DNA from: Streptomyces sp. NRRL S-244
GTDB lineage: Bacteria > Actinomycetota > Actinomycetes > Streptomycetales > Streptomycetaceae
NCBI RefSeq assembly: GCF_000717915.1
Contig: NZ_JOCX01000012.1
Span: forward strand, 224,257 to 288,256
Reading direction: 5' to 3'
DNA: 64,000 nt
Shown one piece after another: positions 33,778-42,083 of the stretch; positions within the stretch are counted from its first letter, which is position 1, and the number at the start of each line of letters is the position of its first letter. A model generated the notes under the pieces. It had not been told where the DNA came from and ran no database searches. It worked only from the letters and a program-made list of their open reading frames with translations. The translations under genes were made by a program, and so were the position numbers.

Positions 33778-35397
33778 TCAGAGCGGCCGGGGTGGCTGGG
33801 TCTTCCAGAACGCGCACTGGTGGTCCGACCCGAACGAGGTGCCCGTCCGCGTCGCCGCGGGGTCGAGGGTGAGGACCGTACCCCCGGACCCGGTCGGCGG
33901 CCATGCCGTCTGACCCGGCACCACGGGGGCTCCGTAGCGCGCGAACGCACCCCAGTAGCGCTTCATCCGTGTCGCGAGCGCGACCTGGTCAGCCGCCAGC
34001 GGACGCTCGCCCATGGTGAAGTCGTGCAAGTACGCCAGCTCCGCGCTGTGCGCGTTCGACTCGTCCAGGCCGGGTACCTGCGCCCCGTACAGCGTCGGCG
34101 AGTTCGGATCGTCGAACTCGTAGACGTACGTGGGCACTTGGGCGGCGAACAGCTGCGCCGTCCACGCCGTCTGGCACGCGAACGTCGAGTCCGTCATGAC
34201 CGCCGACAGCGCCAGGTACGGGGACCCGTACGCCGCCACCGGATACCGGGCGAGCACCTCAGGCCCCGCGGCCCCGTACCCCGCCAGGACCTGCGCGGTG
34301 TACTGCTCCTGCGTCAGGTACGGCTGCGTCAGCGCCACGAACAGGCGCGCCTCGGAGCGGGTGCTCCCGATCATCACCGGCACCTTGTTCCACTTCCCGC
34401 TCCCGATGGCCGCCGCCGGATCGACCGGCAGCAGCCCGTCACCGGACGCCGGACCCGAGGTGGGCACCGTACGGGCCGCCTCGACCAGGGCCGTACCGGA
34501 AGCGCCGCGCAGACACGCGGCCAGCGCGTCCCGATCCGTACAGCCCGCGCCCGCGGCGAAGGCCCGCGCCTCGGACTCGGCCCGCGCGCCGTCCGGCGTG
34601 CCGAGCAGCGTGCACGGCCCGCTCTGCAGCACGGCCCGGTGGAACAGCCCGGCCGCCGACGGCGCCGCGAGCAGCGCGCAGACGGAACCGCTGCCCGCGG
34701 ACTGCCCCGAGACCGTGACGTTCCCGGGGTTCCCGCCGAACGCGGCGATGTTCTCCCGGGTCCAGCGCAGCGCCGCCATCTGGTCCATCAGCCCGAAGGA
34801 GCCCGAGCGTTGTGCGTTCTGGCCGGTTATCTCGGGCAGCCCGAGATAACCGAGCTGCCCCAGCCGGTAGTTGATGCTGACGACGACACTGCCGGTGAGA
34901 TCGGCCATGGTGCGGCCGCCGAACTGCGTTCCCGTGCCCTGGCTGTACGCACCCCCGTGCACCCATATGATCACCGGCAGCCGGGCTCCGGCCCGGGCCG
35001 CGCGGGGCCGGTACACGTCGAGGTACAGGCAGTCCTCGCTGACGGCCTGCGGATCGCGCAACCCGAACGGCGAGAACTGCAGGCAGGCCGGGGCCTGTCG
35101 GACCGCCTCGCGGACCCCGGTCCAGCGGCGCGGGGGCTGCGGCGGGCGCAGCCGCGCGTCCCCGACCGGGGGAGCGGCGTAGGGGACACCGAGGAACTCC
35201 TGGGCGCCGTCGCGGGTCTGGCCGCGCAGCACGCCCTGCGCGACGCTGGCCAGCGGGCGCGGGGATCCGTCGGACGAAGCCCTCGTGGTCGCCGCGGCGG
35301 GGAGCGCCGAGGTGAGGAGGGCCGAGGTGAGCAGGGCCGCCACGGCGCAGGCGGCGGTGAGCAGCGACCGCGCCGTGCTCGTACGCGGCCTGCTCAC
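33778..35397 (-). CDS. Secreted type-B carboxylesterase
   Basis: 539-residue alpha/beta hydrolase with an N-terminal signal peptide (hydrophobic core 10-35, cleavage after AAATTRA). Features of the type-B family are EDCLYLDVYRP, oxyanion hole IWVHGGAY, nucleophile elbow GQSAGSGS, and a conserved EARLF acid region. It hydrolyses carboxyl esters or lipids outside the cell. GTG 35397 overlaps the SurE stop (GTGA), so it is the last gene of an MFS-SurE-esterase transcription unit. A second, cytoplasmic paralogue is at 39371. Confidence 0.92.
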   Translation of the reverse strand: MSRPRTSTARSLLTAACAVAALLTSALLTSALPAAATTRASSDGSPRPLASVAQGVLRGQTRDGAQEFLGVPYAAPPVGDARLRPPQPPRRWTGVREAVRQAPACLQFSPFGLRDPQAVSEDCLYLDVYRPRAARAGARLPVIIWVHGGAYSQGTGTQFGGRTMADLTGSVVVSINYRLGQLGYLGLPEITGQNAQRSGSFGLMDQMAALRWTRENIAAFGGNPGNVTVSGQSAGSGSVCALLAAPSAAGLFHRAVLQSGPCTLLGTPDGARAESEARAFAAGAGCTDRDALAACLRGASGTALVEAARTVPTSGPASGDGLLPVDPAAAIGSGKWNKVPVMIGSTRSEARLFVALTQPYLTQEQYTAQVLAGYGAAGPEVLARYPVAAYGSPYLALSAVMTDSTFACQTAWTAQLFAAQVPTYVYEFDDPNSPTLYGAQVPGLDESNAHSAELAYLHDFTMGERPLAADQVALATRMKRYWGAFARYGAPVVPGQTAWPPTGSGGTVLTLDPAATRTGTSFGSDHQCAFWKTQPPRPL

Positions 35398-36332
35398 GGG
35401 CGGATTCCCGCGAGCAGGGCCGCGGTGGCGGCGAACTCGGCCGGTCCGGTGTTCCAGTCGGCGTTCATCGGGCTGATGGCGATCTTGCCGGCGCTCACCG
35501 CCTCCACGTCACCGCCCTTGGCGGCCGGCTGCGGGCGGAACTGCACGTTCACCTTCCAGGTACCGTCGCCGGAGTCGGTGAAGTCCGGCTGGAGCGGGGC
35601 CTGCGGGTCCTGGAAGGTCGCGGCCACGCCGGCGGCGGTGCCCGTGCCGTCCGCGCCGACGACCGGGTGGTTGACGTTCAGGCCGACGCCCTTGGGCAGC
35701 AGCGGTCCGGACCTCGCCCGGGTGCGCAGGCGGTCGATCAGCTTGACCGCGAAGTCCATGGTGGGGCCCATCGCGTTGATCGTGGCGGTCGGGTCGGGAG
35801 CCGCCATGCCACCGGTGCTCAGGGCGATGGCCGGGACGCCGCTCTCGAGGGCGGCGACGGCGCCGCCGACCGTACCGGAGTGGGTGGCGAGACCGGCGAC
35901 GTTCGGGCCGAAGTTGGTGCCGGAGACCACCAGATCGGGGGCGCGGCCCTCGAAGACCTCGGAGAGGCCGAAGAGCACGGCGTCACCGGGGGTGCCGTCG
36001 ACGGCCCACACCTTCGGCTCGGGGTGTTTGACCGCGATGGTGGGGGCGCTCATCATCTTCGTGCCCGTGCCGCTCTGGTTGGTGAGCGGGGCGACGATCG
36101 TGACGTCGTACCCGGCGGCGGTCAGCCGCTCGAACGCCTTGCGGATGCCGGGCGCGTTGTAGCCGTCGTCGTTCGTGAGCAGGATGCGCAGCGGGGCCGC
36201 GGGAGTTGCCGCGGGCCGTGTGGGTGCGGGTGCGGGCGCGGTCAGCGGCGAGGCGACCGCGGGGGCCGTACCCGCGAGGGCCGCCGTGCACAGGATGAGC
36301 ACGGCCGGCGGCAGGACTCGCTTGCGTCTCAC
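35394..36332 (-). CDS. surE: Exported SurE-type 5'/3'-nucleotidase
   Basis: 312-residue nucleoside monophosphate phosphatase. The SurE metal motif LLTNDDG (about residues 51-57) and SGTNFGPN, then THSGTVGGAVAA, are intact. Unlike the classic cytoplasmic SurE, it has an N-terminal signal peptide (RRKR then a hydrophobic core ending AVAS) and a Pro/Ala spacer, so it is predicted to work outside the membrane. GTG 36332 has AAGGAG upstream. The gene is coupled to the secreted esterase and follows the MFS gene, suggesting scavenging of nucleotides or esters. Confidence 0.92.
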   Translation of the reverse strand: MRRKRVLPPAVLILCTAALAGTAPAVASPLTAPAPAPTRPAATPAAPLRILLTNDDGYNAPGIRKAFERLTAAGYDVTIVAPLTNQSGTGTKMMSAPTIAVKHPEPKVWAVDGTPGDAVLFGLSEVFEGRAPDLVVSGTNFGPNVAGLATHSGTVGGAVAALESGVPAIALSTGGMAAPDPTATINAMGPTMDFAVKLIDRLRTRARSGPLLPKGVGLNVNHPVVGADGTGTAAGVAATFQDPQAPLQPDFTDSGDGTWKVNVQFRPQPAAKGGDVEAVSAGKIAISPMNADWNTGPAEFAATAALLAGIRP

Positions 36333-36493
36333 AGGGGACTCCTTGGAAAAGGGAGGGAAGGAGGCGAAGGTGCGCTGAAGTGCGGTGAGGGTGCGGGGGT
36401 GGGGACCGGCGGGCGCACGACCCTCGGCATGCGCCCGCCGGAGTCCGGGAGCCGGGCCGCCGGCAGGTGCGGGAAGCGGCGACCCGGCAGTGA

Positions 36494-37741
36494 TCAGCGC
36501 ACGCTGCGGATCGGGAGGATGGCGAGTGCGCCGATCAGCGAGAGGGCCCCGCCGACGAGGAAGAGCGGGGTGTACCCGCCGAGGGCGCTCACGACGGCCG
36601 AGGCGACGAAGGGGGCGATGATCTGCGGCCCTGCGTTCGCGATGTTGAGGACGCCCATGTCGCGGGCGGCGTCCTCGGCCCGGGGCAGGACCAGGGTGAC
36701 GAGCGCGGTGTCGACGGCCATGAAGCAGCCGAACGCGAGCCCGTTGAGCGCGCTGAAGACGAGCATGCCGGTCCAGGTGGGGCTGATCACGGGGACCACC
36801 ATGACGAGCCCGGCCAGGGCGGCCGAGACGGCGACGAACACCTTGCGGCGGTCCCACCGGTCGGACAGCATCCCGCCCACCACGGTCGAGACGGCCATCG
36901 CGACCATCGACACGGGGGTCAGCACCGCCATCGCGGCGGGCGGGGTCAGCCCGGCGGGCAGGCTGATGTGGTCGTCCAGGATGTACAGCTGGTAGCCGAC
37001 GACGGAGAAGTAGCCGAGCACCATCAGGGCCCGGCCGATGAACGCCCACCGGAAGTCGTGGTTGGCCAACGCGGAGAGGAACGCCGCCAGTTGGGCCTTC
37101 TTCGAGACCGCGGCCGGGGCGGGACCGGTGCGCGGTACGTCCCGGCACAGGGTGGTGAGCAGCAGCGCGGAGGCGGCGACCATCGCGCCGAAGACCAGGT
37201 ACCCGGTGCGCAGGTGCTCCGCGGTCGCGGAGGCGATCAGCACCCCGACCGTGCCGCCGATCGGCAGGCCCAGCCCGACCAGCGCGGACGCGGTGCCGCG
37301 CCGGGCGACGGGCACCCGGTCGGGGACGATCGCGGTGACCGCGGCCTGGTAGACGTTCATCGTCGCCTGTACGAGGCACCAGCCGATGCCGACGAGCAGC
37401 GCGGTGGTCGCGTAACCGAGGAAGGCCAGGGCGGCGAGCGCGGCGAAGGCGCCGCCGAGGATCCAGGGGTTGCGGCGGCCGCTGCGGTCGGAGAGGGCGC
37501 CGGCCATCGGGTTGAAGGCGGTCGCGAAGACCGCGCTGATCCCGCCGATCACACCGAGTACGGCGACCTTGTTGGCGGGGTCGATCTCCGCGATCTGGGT
37601 GGGCAGCAGGATCGATCCGACGCCCATGTAGACCGCCAGGAGGGCGGAGTTCGCGACCAGCAGCAGGGGCAGGAGCGCGCGCTGGCGGGGAGGTTCCGGA
37701 TCCGCCTGGGCGGGCGGGTCGATGAGTTCGTTCTGGGCCAT
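36494..37741 (-). CDS. MFS transporter
   Basis: 415-residue major-facilitator protein with 12 predicted helices. The loop 2-3 signature appears as GALSDRSGRRNPW and its repeat in the second half as GGMLSDRWDRRKV. Similar to sugar/drug-type exporters or importers of the GPH-like group. ATG 37741 has GAGGAG upstream. Upstream lies the GTTACACGTGTCAC site (37878-37891), so it is probably controlled by the LacI regulator at 40969. It leads the MFS-SurE-esterase unit (161-base gap to SurE). Substrate unknown. Confidence 0.9.
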   Translation of the reverse strand: MAQNELIDPPAQADPEPPRQRALLPLLLVANSALLAVYMGVGSILLPTQIAEIDPANKVAVLGVIGGISAVFATAFNPMAGALSDRSGRRNPWILGGAFAALAALAFLGYATTALLVGIGWCLVQATMNVYQAAVTAIVPDRVPVARRGTASALVGLGLPIGGTVGVLIASATAEHLRTGYLVFGAMVAASALLLTTLCRDVPRTGPAPAAVSKKAQLAAFLSALANHDFRWAFIGRALMVLGYFSVVGYQLYILDDHISLPAGLTPPAAMAVLTPVSMVAMAVSTVVGGMLSDRWDRRKVFVAVSAALAGLVMVVPVISPTWTGMLVFSALNGLAFGCFMAVDTALVTLVLPRAEDAARDMGVLNIANAGPQIIAPFVASAVVSALGGYTPLFLVGGALSLIGALAILPIRSVR

Positions 37742-37877
37742 GACGACTCCTCGGGGGACGGAGCGAGAAGGGGGTGCGGAGGTGCGGCGCGGGGGAGGGG
37801 GCGCAACCTGCGGCTTCGATGGGTGTGGCGGCGCGCCCGGGGGTGGCCCGGCAGGCGATGACGCTTCACGTGATGTT

Positions 37878-37891
37878 GTTACACGTGTCAC
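37878..37891. promoter_or_regulatory. LacI-family operator, site A
   Basis: GTTACACGTGTCAC, centred on ACACGTGT, about 140 bases upstream of the MFS start. Same core as the sites at 40909, 43980 and 44055. Confidence 0.65.
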
Positions 37892-38137
37892 CTTCGGCGC
37901 TTGGACACTGTGTAGCACCCAATCCGGAGCCCCGCTAGAGGTTGCGGCCGGGCGGTATGCGGATCGTGATCGATGGACGGTCGAGGGTGCGAGGACGTGT
38001 AACCACCCCCTCAAGGCCACTGAGCAGGGAAATTGTGTCCGGAATCCATCTTGCGCTTGTGGCGGCGGTCACGAATACGCAATACTCCGTGCCGCACCGC
38101 GACGACTCCCGCCGCCGCTCGCCGGGAGGGTCCGCGG

Positions 38138-38161
38138 CAGGCCGGCCGACTTGCCGGCCTG
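38138..38161. terminator. Hairpin in intergenic region
   Basis: CAGGCCGGC (38138-38146) and GCCGGCCTG (38153-38161) form a perfect 9-bp stem with a 6-base loop. No plus-strand gene ends here, so it may be a remnant terminator or an RNA structure of the PAP2 leader. Confidence 0.4.
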
Positions 38162-38250
38162 CCTGCCGGCCGTCCTGTCTGGCATCCCCTGCGTCCCCGG
38201 CTCGCGGCCGCCGAAGTCCCTGGTCCGCGGCCGCCGGGTGTCACCGACGT

Positions 38251-38410
38251 CCCGTGTCCCCGGCGTCTTCGGCGTCTCCGGGGTCCCCGGTCTCCGCGTC
38301 CCCGGGGTCCCCGGTGTCCCCGGCGTGCCTGGTCACCCGGGCCCTCGGGGTCTCGGGGGTCTCGGGGGTTCGGGGCGGCGTCTCCGGGGTCCCTGGTCGC
38401 CGGGATCCCA
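38251..38410. repeat. Degenerate GTCCCCGG/TCTCGGGG low-complexity run
   Basis: About 160 bases made of variants of GGGGTCCCCGG, GGTGTCCCCGG and GGTCTCGGGG in repeated 9-12 base steps. One plus-strand frame would read as a collagen-like GVPGVPGVP run and one minus-strand frame as GDTGDPGDAE. Neither has a credible start. Strong internal pairing is expected. Confidence 0.7.
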
Positions 38411-38514
38411 GGTGCCCGGTCCCCGCGCCGCCGCCGTGAAGTCCTCCATCCGCCCGTGCCTGCCTGCTCCCCGCGTGCCCCCACCGCCCGGGGGGCCATC
38501 GTGAAAGGCCCGTC

Positions 38515-39246
38515 ATGCCACGCCCCTCCGCTGTACCCCCGCCCGCGCACCGCGCATCCCGGTCCCTGATCCCCGCTCCCCGGCACCACCTCCCGGCGCC
38601 GCCGCCCCGCCACGCGGTCGCCCTCGGAGCCGCCCTCCTCCTCGGGGCCCTGCTGATCGGCCTCCTGATCTCCATCGCCGAACGCCCCTTCTTCCAGGGG
38701 CTCGACGACACCTGGGCCGCCTCCGTGAACGGCTCGCGCGGCGACGGCCTCACCGGCTTCGCCACCGTTCTCGACCGCCTCGGCGGCCCGATCGGCACGG
38801 TCCTGCCGATCGCTCTGGTCGGCTGCCTGTGCGTCTACGGGCGCTGGCGGTCGGGGCTGTTCGCCCTCGCCGCCGGCATCGTGGCGAACATGCTCGTGGT
38901 CCTCCCGCTCAAGCAGCTCGTCGACCGTCCCCGCCCGCCGCATCCGTGGGTCCTGGTCAACGACGGCTCGTTCCCCTCCGGCCAGGTGTTCACCGCCGTG
39001 GCGCTGGTGATGGTGGCCGCCGTCCTCGTGTTCCCCCCGCGGGCCCGCCGCTGGTGGTGGGTCTTCGGTGCGCTGTACGTCCTCGCCATGATGGGCAGCC
39101 GGACCTGGCTGCACGCCCAGTGGCTCAGCGACACCTTCGCCGGGGCGCTGGCCGGGGCCGGCAGCTGCATGCTGCTGTGGAGGGCGTTCGAACCGCTGCT
39201 GAGGGTCGAGGCCGAGCGGATGGCGGCCGACAGCCTGTGGCTGTGA
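38515..39246 (+). CDS. PAP2 superfamily membrane phosphatase, PSGH motif altered to PSGQ
   Basis: 243-residue membrane phosphatase of the PAP2 (lipid phosphatase/haloperoxidase) family with about six helices. Motif 1 KQLVDRPRP and motif 3 SRTWLHAQWLSD are intact. Motif 2 is PSGQVF instead of PSGH: the His that normally acts as acid/base is Gln. The activity may thus be low or changed. N-terminal 33 residues are Pro/Arg-rich. A close paralogue with an intact PSGH is at 42084, so gene duplication is likely. GAAAGG precedes ATG 38515. Confidence 0.88.
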   Translation: MPRPSAVPPPAHRASRSLIPAPRHHLPAPPPRHAVALGAALLLGALLIGLLISIAERPFFQGLDDTWAASVNGSRGDGLTGFATVLDRLGGPIGTVLPIALVGCLCVYGRWRSGLFALAAGIVANMLVVLPLKQLVDRPRPPHPWVLVNDGSFPSGQVFTAVALVMVAAVLVFPPRARRWWWVFGALYVLAMMGSRTWLHAQWLSDTFAGALAGAGSCMLLWRAFEPLLRVEAERMAADSLWL

Positions 39247-39266
39247 GGGGCGCGGGTATCGCGCAT

Positions 39267-39305
39267 ATCGAGAATCATTGACGGTCGTCCAAGATTCGCA
39301 ATACC
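39267..39305 (+). promoter_or_regulatory. Shared promoter/operator, copy 1 (esterase)
   Basis: ATCGAG (39267-39272), TTGACGG (39278-39284, -35 TTGACG) and AATACC (39300-39305, -10 position), with a 16-base spacer. The same order and spacing occurs before the CoA ligase and the hydroxylase, and the alignment continues without gaps for about 46 bases. Transcription should start near 39312, 60 bases before the esterase ATG. Confidence 0.7.
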
Positions 39306-39370
39306 CTTGTGGCCGGGGCCGGCCTGCGTCCAGCGCACCCCGGCCCCCGGAACGACGAAGGAAGGGCCCC

Positions 39371-40906
39371 ATGGCACACACCGAGCACCGCACTCCGCCG
39401 CCCGTGGTCGACCTCCCCGCAGGGCGGCTGCGCGGGGCCTTCGAAGACGGGCTCGCCGTCTTCCGGGCCGTCCCGTACGCCGCACCGCCGGTCGGCGACC
39501 TGCGCTGGCGGCCCGCCCGGCCGCACCCCGGCTGGAGCGGCACGCGCGAGGCGAGCGCCGACGGCCCCAGCGCCCCGCAGATGTACAGGGAGGGCGGCGA
39601 CCCGGTCCTCGGCGGCCACGGGTCGCCCCCCTTCGACGAGGACTGCCTCACGCTCAACGTCTGGACGCCCGCGGCCGACGACGCCCGCCGCCCGGTGCTG
39701 GTGTGGATCCACGGCGGCGGCTTCGTCTCCGGATCGGGCTCGCTGCCCGGCTACGGCGGCGCGGCCTTCGCGCGCGACGGCGACCTGGTGTTCGTCGGCA
39801 TCAACTACCGCATCGGACCGCTCGGTTACTTCTCCCCGGACGAGGACGACGAGGCGGCCAACCCCTGGCTCTCCGACCAGCTCGCCGCCCTGCACTGGGT
39901 GCGGGAGAACATCGCCTCCTTCGGCGGCGACCCGGACGACATCACCGTCGCCGGCCAGTCCGGCGGCGCCGTCTCCACCGCCGCCCTCGCCGGGCACCCG
40001 CTGGCCGAGGGCCTGATCCGCCGGGTGATCCTCCAGAGCCCGCCCTTCGGGCTGGACCTCCCCGACCGCGACACCTACCGCGAGCGCACCGCCGCCTTCC
40101 GGGAGCTGGCCGGCGCCGAGACCGCGCAGGAGCTGCGCGCCCTGCCCTGGCCGGCCCTCATCGGCGCGACCGGCGGCCTGTTCGCCCGCACGACGCGCTG
40201 GGGCTACTGGCCGACGCCCTTCCTGCCCGTCGTCGACGGGGTCACCCTCGGGCGCCACCCGGTCGAGGCCCTGCTCCACGGGGCCGCGGCCGGAGTCGAC
40301 GTCATGATCGGCTGGACCCGGGAGGAGGCCAACTTCGGCTTCGCCCTGGACGAGGGGTACGCCGCCGCCACCAGGGAGCAGGTGACCGACCGGATCGCGG
40401 AGACCTTCGGGGCCGAGGCCGCCCCCGGGGTCTACGCTGCGTACGAGGCGGCCCGTCCCGGCGCCCGCCCGGCCGACGTCCTCATGGACCTCATCTCGGA
40501 CGAGCTCTTCCGCGTCCCGTCCGTCGGGCTGGCCGAGGCGCGGGCCGACTCGGAGCACCCCGTCTGGGCCTACCAGTTCGACCTCCAGGCGGCCGCGTAC
40601 GAGGGCCGGCTCGGCGCCGCGCACTGCCTCGAACTCCCCTTCGTCTTCGACAACTTCGAGCAGTGGTCGCACGCGCCCTTCCTCGCAGGGCTCAACCCCG
40701 GCGTACGCGACGGGCTCGCCCGCACCATGCACCGGGCGTGGATCGCGTTCGTCCGCACCGGCGACCCGAACCACCCCGGCATGCCGCGGTGGGAGCCGTA
40801 CGACGCGCGGACGCGGACCACGATGCGCTTCGACTCGGCGGTCACCGCCCTCGACGACCTCGCCGGGGCCTCCCGCCGCCTGCACGAAACCCGGAAGGCG
40901 CAATGA
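39371..40906 (+). CDS. Cytoplasmic type-B carboxylesterase
   Basis: 511-residue alpha/beta hydrolase without a signal peptide. Type-B features are EDCLTLNVWTP, oxyanion hole WIHGGGF, nucleophile GQSGGA (AGQSGGAVS), acid region TREEANF and the catalytic His in AAHCLELPF. Start ATG 39371 follows GAAGGAAGG; a longer reading begins inside the -35 box and is wrong. Its promoter shares the TTGACGG element with the aromatic pathway genes at 44.7 and 47 kb, so it may release an aromatic acid (for example salicylate) from an ester. A LacI-type site follows directly. Confidence 0.92.
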   Translation: MAHTEHRTPPPVVDLPAGRLRGAFEDGLAVFRAVPYAAPPVGDLRWRPARPHPGWSGTREASADGPSAPQMYREGGDPVLGGHGSPPFDEDCLTLNVWTPAADDARRPVLVWIHGGGFVSGSGSLPGYGGAAFARDGDLVFVGINYRIGPLGYFSPDEDDEAANPWLSDQLAALHWVRENIASFGGDPDDITVAGQSGGAVSTAALAGHPLAEGLIRRVILQSPPFGLDLPDRDTYRERTAAFRELAGAETAQELRALPWPALIGATGGLFARTTRWGYWPTPFLPVVDGVTLGRHPVEALLHGAAAGVDVMIGWTREEANFGFALDEGYAAATREQVTDRIAETFGAEAAPGVYAAYEAARPGARPADVLMDLISDELFRVPSVGLAEARADSEHPVWAYQFDLQAAAYEGRLGAAHCLELPFVFDNFEQWSHAPFLAGLNPGVRDGLARTMHRAWIAFVRTGDPNHPGMPRWEPYDARTRTTMRFDSAVTALDDLAGASRRLHETRKAQ

Positions 40907-40908
40907 TC

Positions 40909-40921
40909 TAACTCGTGTAAC
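40909..40921. promoter_or_regulatory. LacI-family operator, site B
   Basis: TAACTCGTGTAAC (GTTACACGAGTTA on the other strand) lies between the esterase stop and the LacI start, 48 bases before the LacI ATG. It shares GTTACACGAG with site D. Autoregulation is likely. Confidence 0.65.
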
Positions 40922-40968
40922 CTGGGGAGAAAGCCGATGACGGCCGACCCGAGGGAGCACCGAGGACC

Positions 40969-42000
40969 ATGCCCAGGGAGCCCAAGGCCAGGGAGACGAG
41001 CGGTCCCGCGTCGCCCGTGTCGATCACCAGCGCGGACGTGGCCCGGCTGGCCGGGGTGTCACGCGCCACCGTGTCGTTCGTGCTGAACGACACCCCCGGC
41101 CACCGCGTCAGCGCGAGCACGCGCACCCGCGTACTCGACGCGGCCCGGCAGCTCGGCTACGTACCCCACGCCGCGGCCCGGTCCCTGCGCGCAGGGCGCA
41201 GCAACCTCGTCCTGATGCCCGCCTCGATCTCCGCGATCGGCCGGCTCGTCAGCGACTGGGTCGACGACCTGCACAGCGAGCTCGACCGGCACGGCTACAC
41301 GGCCGTCCTGCACGCGGGCCGCTTCGCCGACCCCCTCGACGCGGCCCGCGCCTGGGCCGAGCTGCGCCCGGCCGCCGTCATCGCCCTCGACGGCGACCGC
41401 TTCACCGCCCAGGCCGCCGAACTCCTGAGCCGCGCCGGGGTGCGCGGCCTGCTCGCGTTCGCCGCCCGCCCGGTGGCGGGCGTCCACACCGTCGGCTTCG
41501 ACCACGCCGACATCGGCGCCACCGCCGCCGAGCACCTCATCGCCACGGGCCGGAAGCGGATCGGCGTGGTCCTGCCCGGGGAACGCGGCCTCGGCGCCCT
41601 TGCCCGGCCGCGCCTCGCCGGAGCCGAGTCGGTGGCCGCCCGGCACATGGCGACGGTGACCCCGGTGGAGCTCGCGTACACCCGGGAGTCCGCGACCGCC
41701 CTCGCCCGGCGCTGGCGGAGCCTGGGTCTGGACGCCGTCTTCGCGTACAACGACGAGTACGCGGCGCTGCTGCTGCACGCCCTCCGGGCCGAGGGCATCG
41801 CGGTACCGGACGAGGTCGCGATCGTCGGCTCCGACGACCTTGTCCTCTCCGCCCTCCAGCAGCCGGCCCTGACCACGGTCCGCCTTGACCTGCCCTCGGC
41901 GGCGCGGGTCGCCGACGCCGTGCACGAGCTGATCGAGACGGGGACGACGCCCCCGGTCCCCGCCATGGAGGCCGTCCTCGTGCACCGCGCCACCTCCTGA
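40969..42000 (+). CDS. LacI/GalR family transcriptional regulator
   Basis: 343-residue regulator. The helix-turn-helix occupies residues 17-40 (ITSADVARLAGVSRATVSFVL) with the hinge helix AARSLRAGRS near 75. A periplasmic-binding-protein-like effector domain follows (residues 80-340, including GFDHADIGATAAEHLI and VGSDDLVLSALQQPALT). Four sites with core GTTACACG[A/T]G flank this gene within 4 kb on each side and form a plausible local regulon. The effector may be a sugar, nucleoside or ester. ATG 40969 follows GAGGGAG. Confidence 0.93.
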   Translation: MPREPKARETSGPASPVSITSADVARLAGVSRATVSFVLNDTPGHRVSASTRTRVLDAARQLGYVPHAAARSLRAGRSNLVLMPASISAIGRLVSDWVDDLHSELDRHGYTAVLHAGRFADPLDAARAWAELRPAAVIALDGDRFTAQAAELLSRAGVRGLLAFAARPVAGVHTVGFDHADIGATAAEHLIATGRKRIGVVLPGERGLGALARPRLAGAESVAARHMATVTPVELAYTRESATALARRWRSLGLDAVFAYNDEYAALLLHALRAEGIAVPDEVAIVGSDDLVLSALQQPALTTVRLDLPSAARVADAVHELIETGTTPPVPAMEAVLVHRATS

Positions 42001-42010
42001 GGGGCCCGCC

Positions 42011-42036
42011 CGACCGCCGCCCCCCGACGGCGGTCG
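42011..42036. terminator. Hairpin terminator after LacI gene
   Basis: CGACCGCCG (42011-42019) and CGGCGGTCG (42028-42036) form a perfect 9-bp stem with an 8-base loop. It separates the convergent LacI and PAP2 genes. Confidence 0.75.
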
Positions 42037-42083
42037 AGCCCCGTTCCGGGCACCTTGGCGGCCGAGCCTCCCCTGCGATCCGC

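Larger units (their letters stand above)
37742..38514. other. Long gene-free stretch with operator, hairpin and low-complexity repeat
   Basis: 773 bases between the MFS and PAP2 genes. It holds the LacI-type site at 37878-37891, a TCACGTGA palindrome at 37866-37873, a hairpin at 38138-38161 and a C/G-rich low-complexity run at 38251-38410. Reading frames through it on both strands lack normal third-position bias and a ribosome site, so I see no gene here. Confidence 0.65.

Noticed and set aside
37722..38504. Collagen-like GVPGVP reading frame
   Set aside because: It starts inside the MFS leader, has no ribosome site, and the repeat comes from a degenerate DNA run that is open in several frames.
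39278..39370. TTG start extending the 39.4 kb esterase
   Set aside because: The TTG is the -35 hexamer of the promoter; the ATG at 39371 has a ribosome site and the normal N-terminus.
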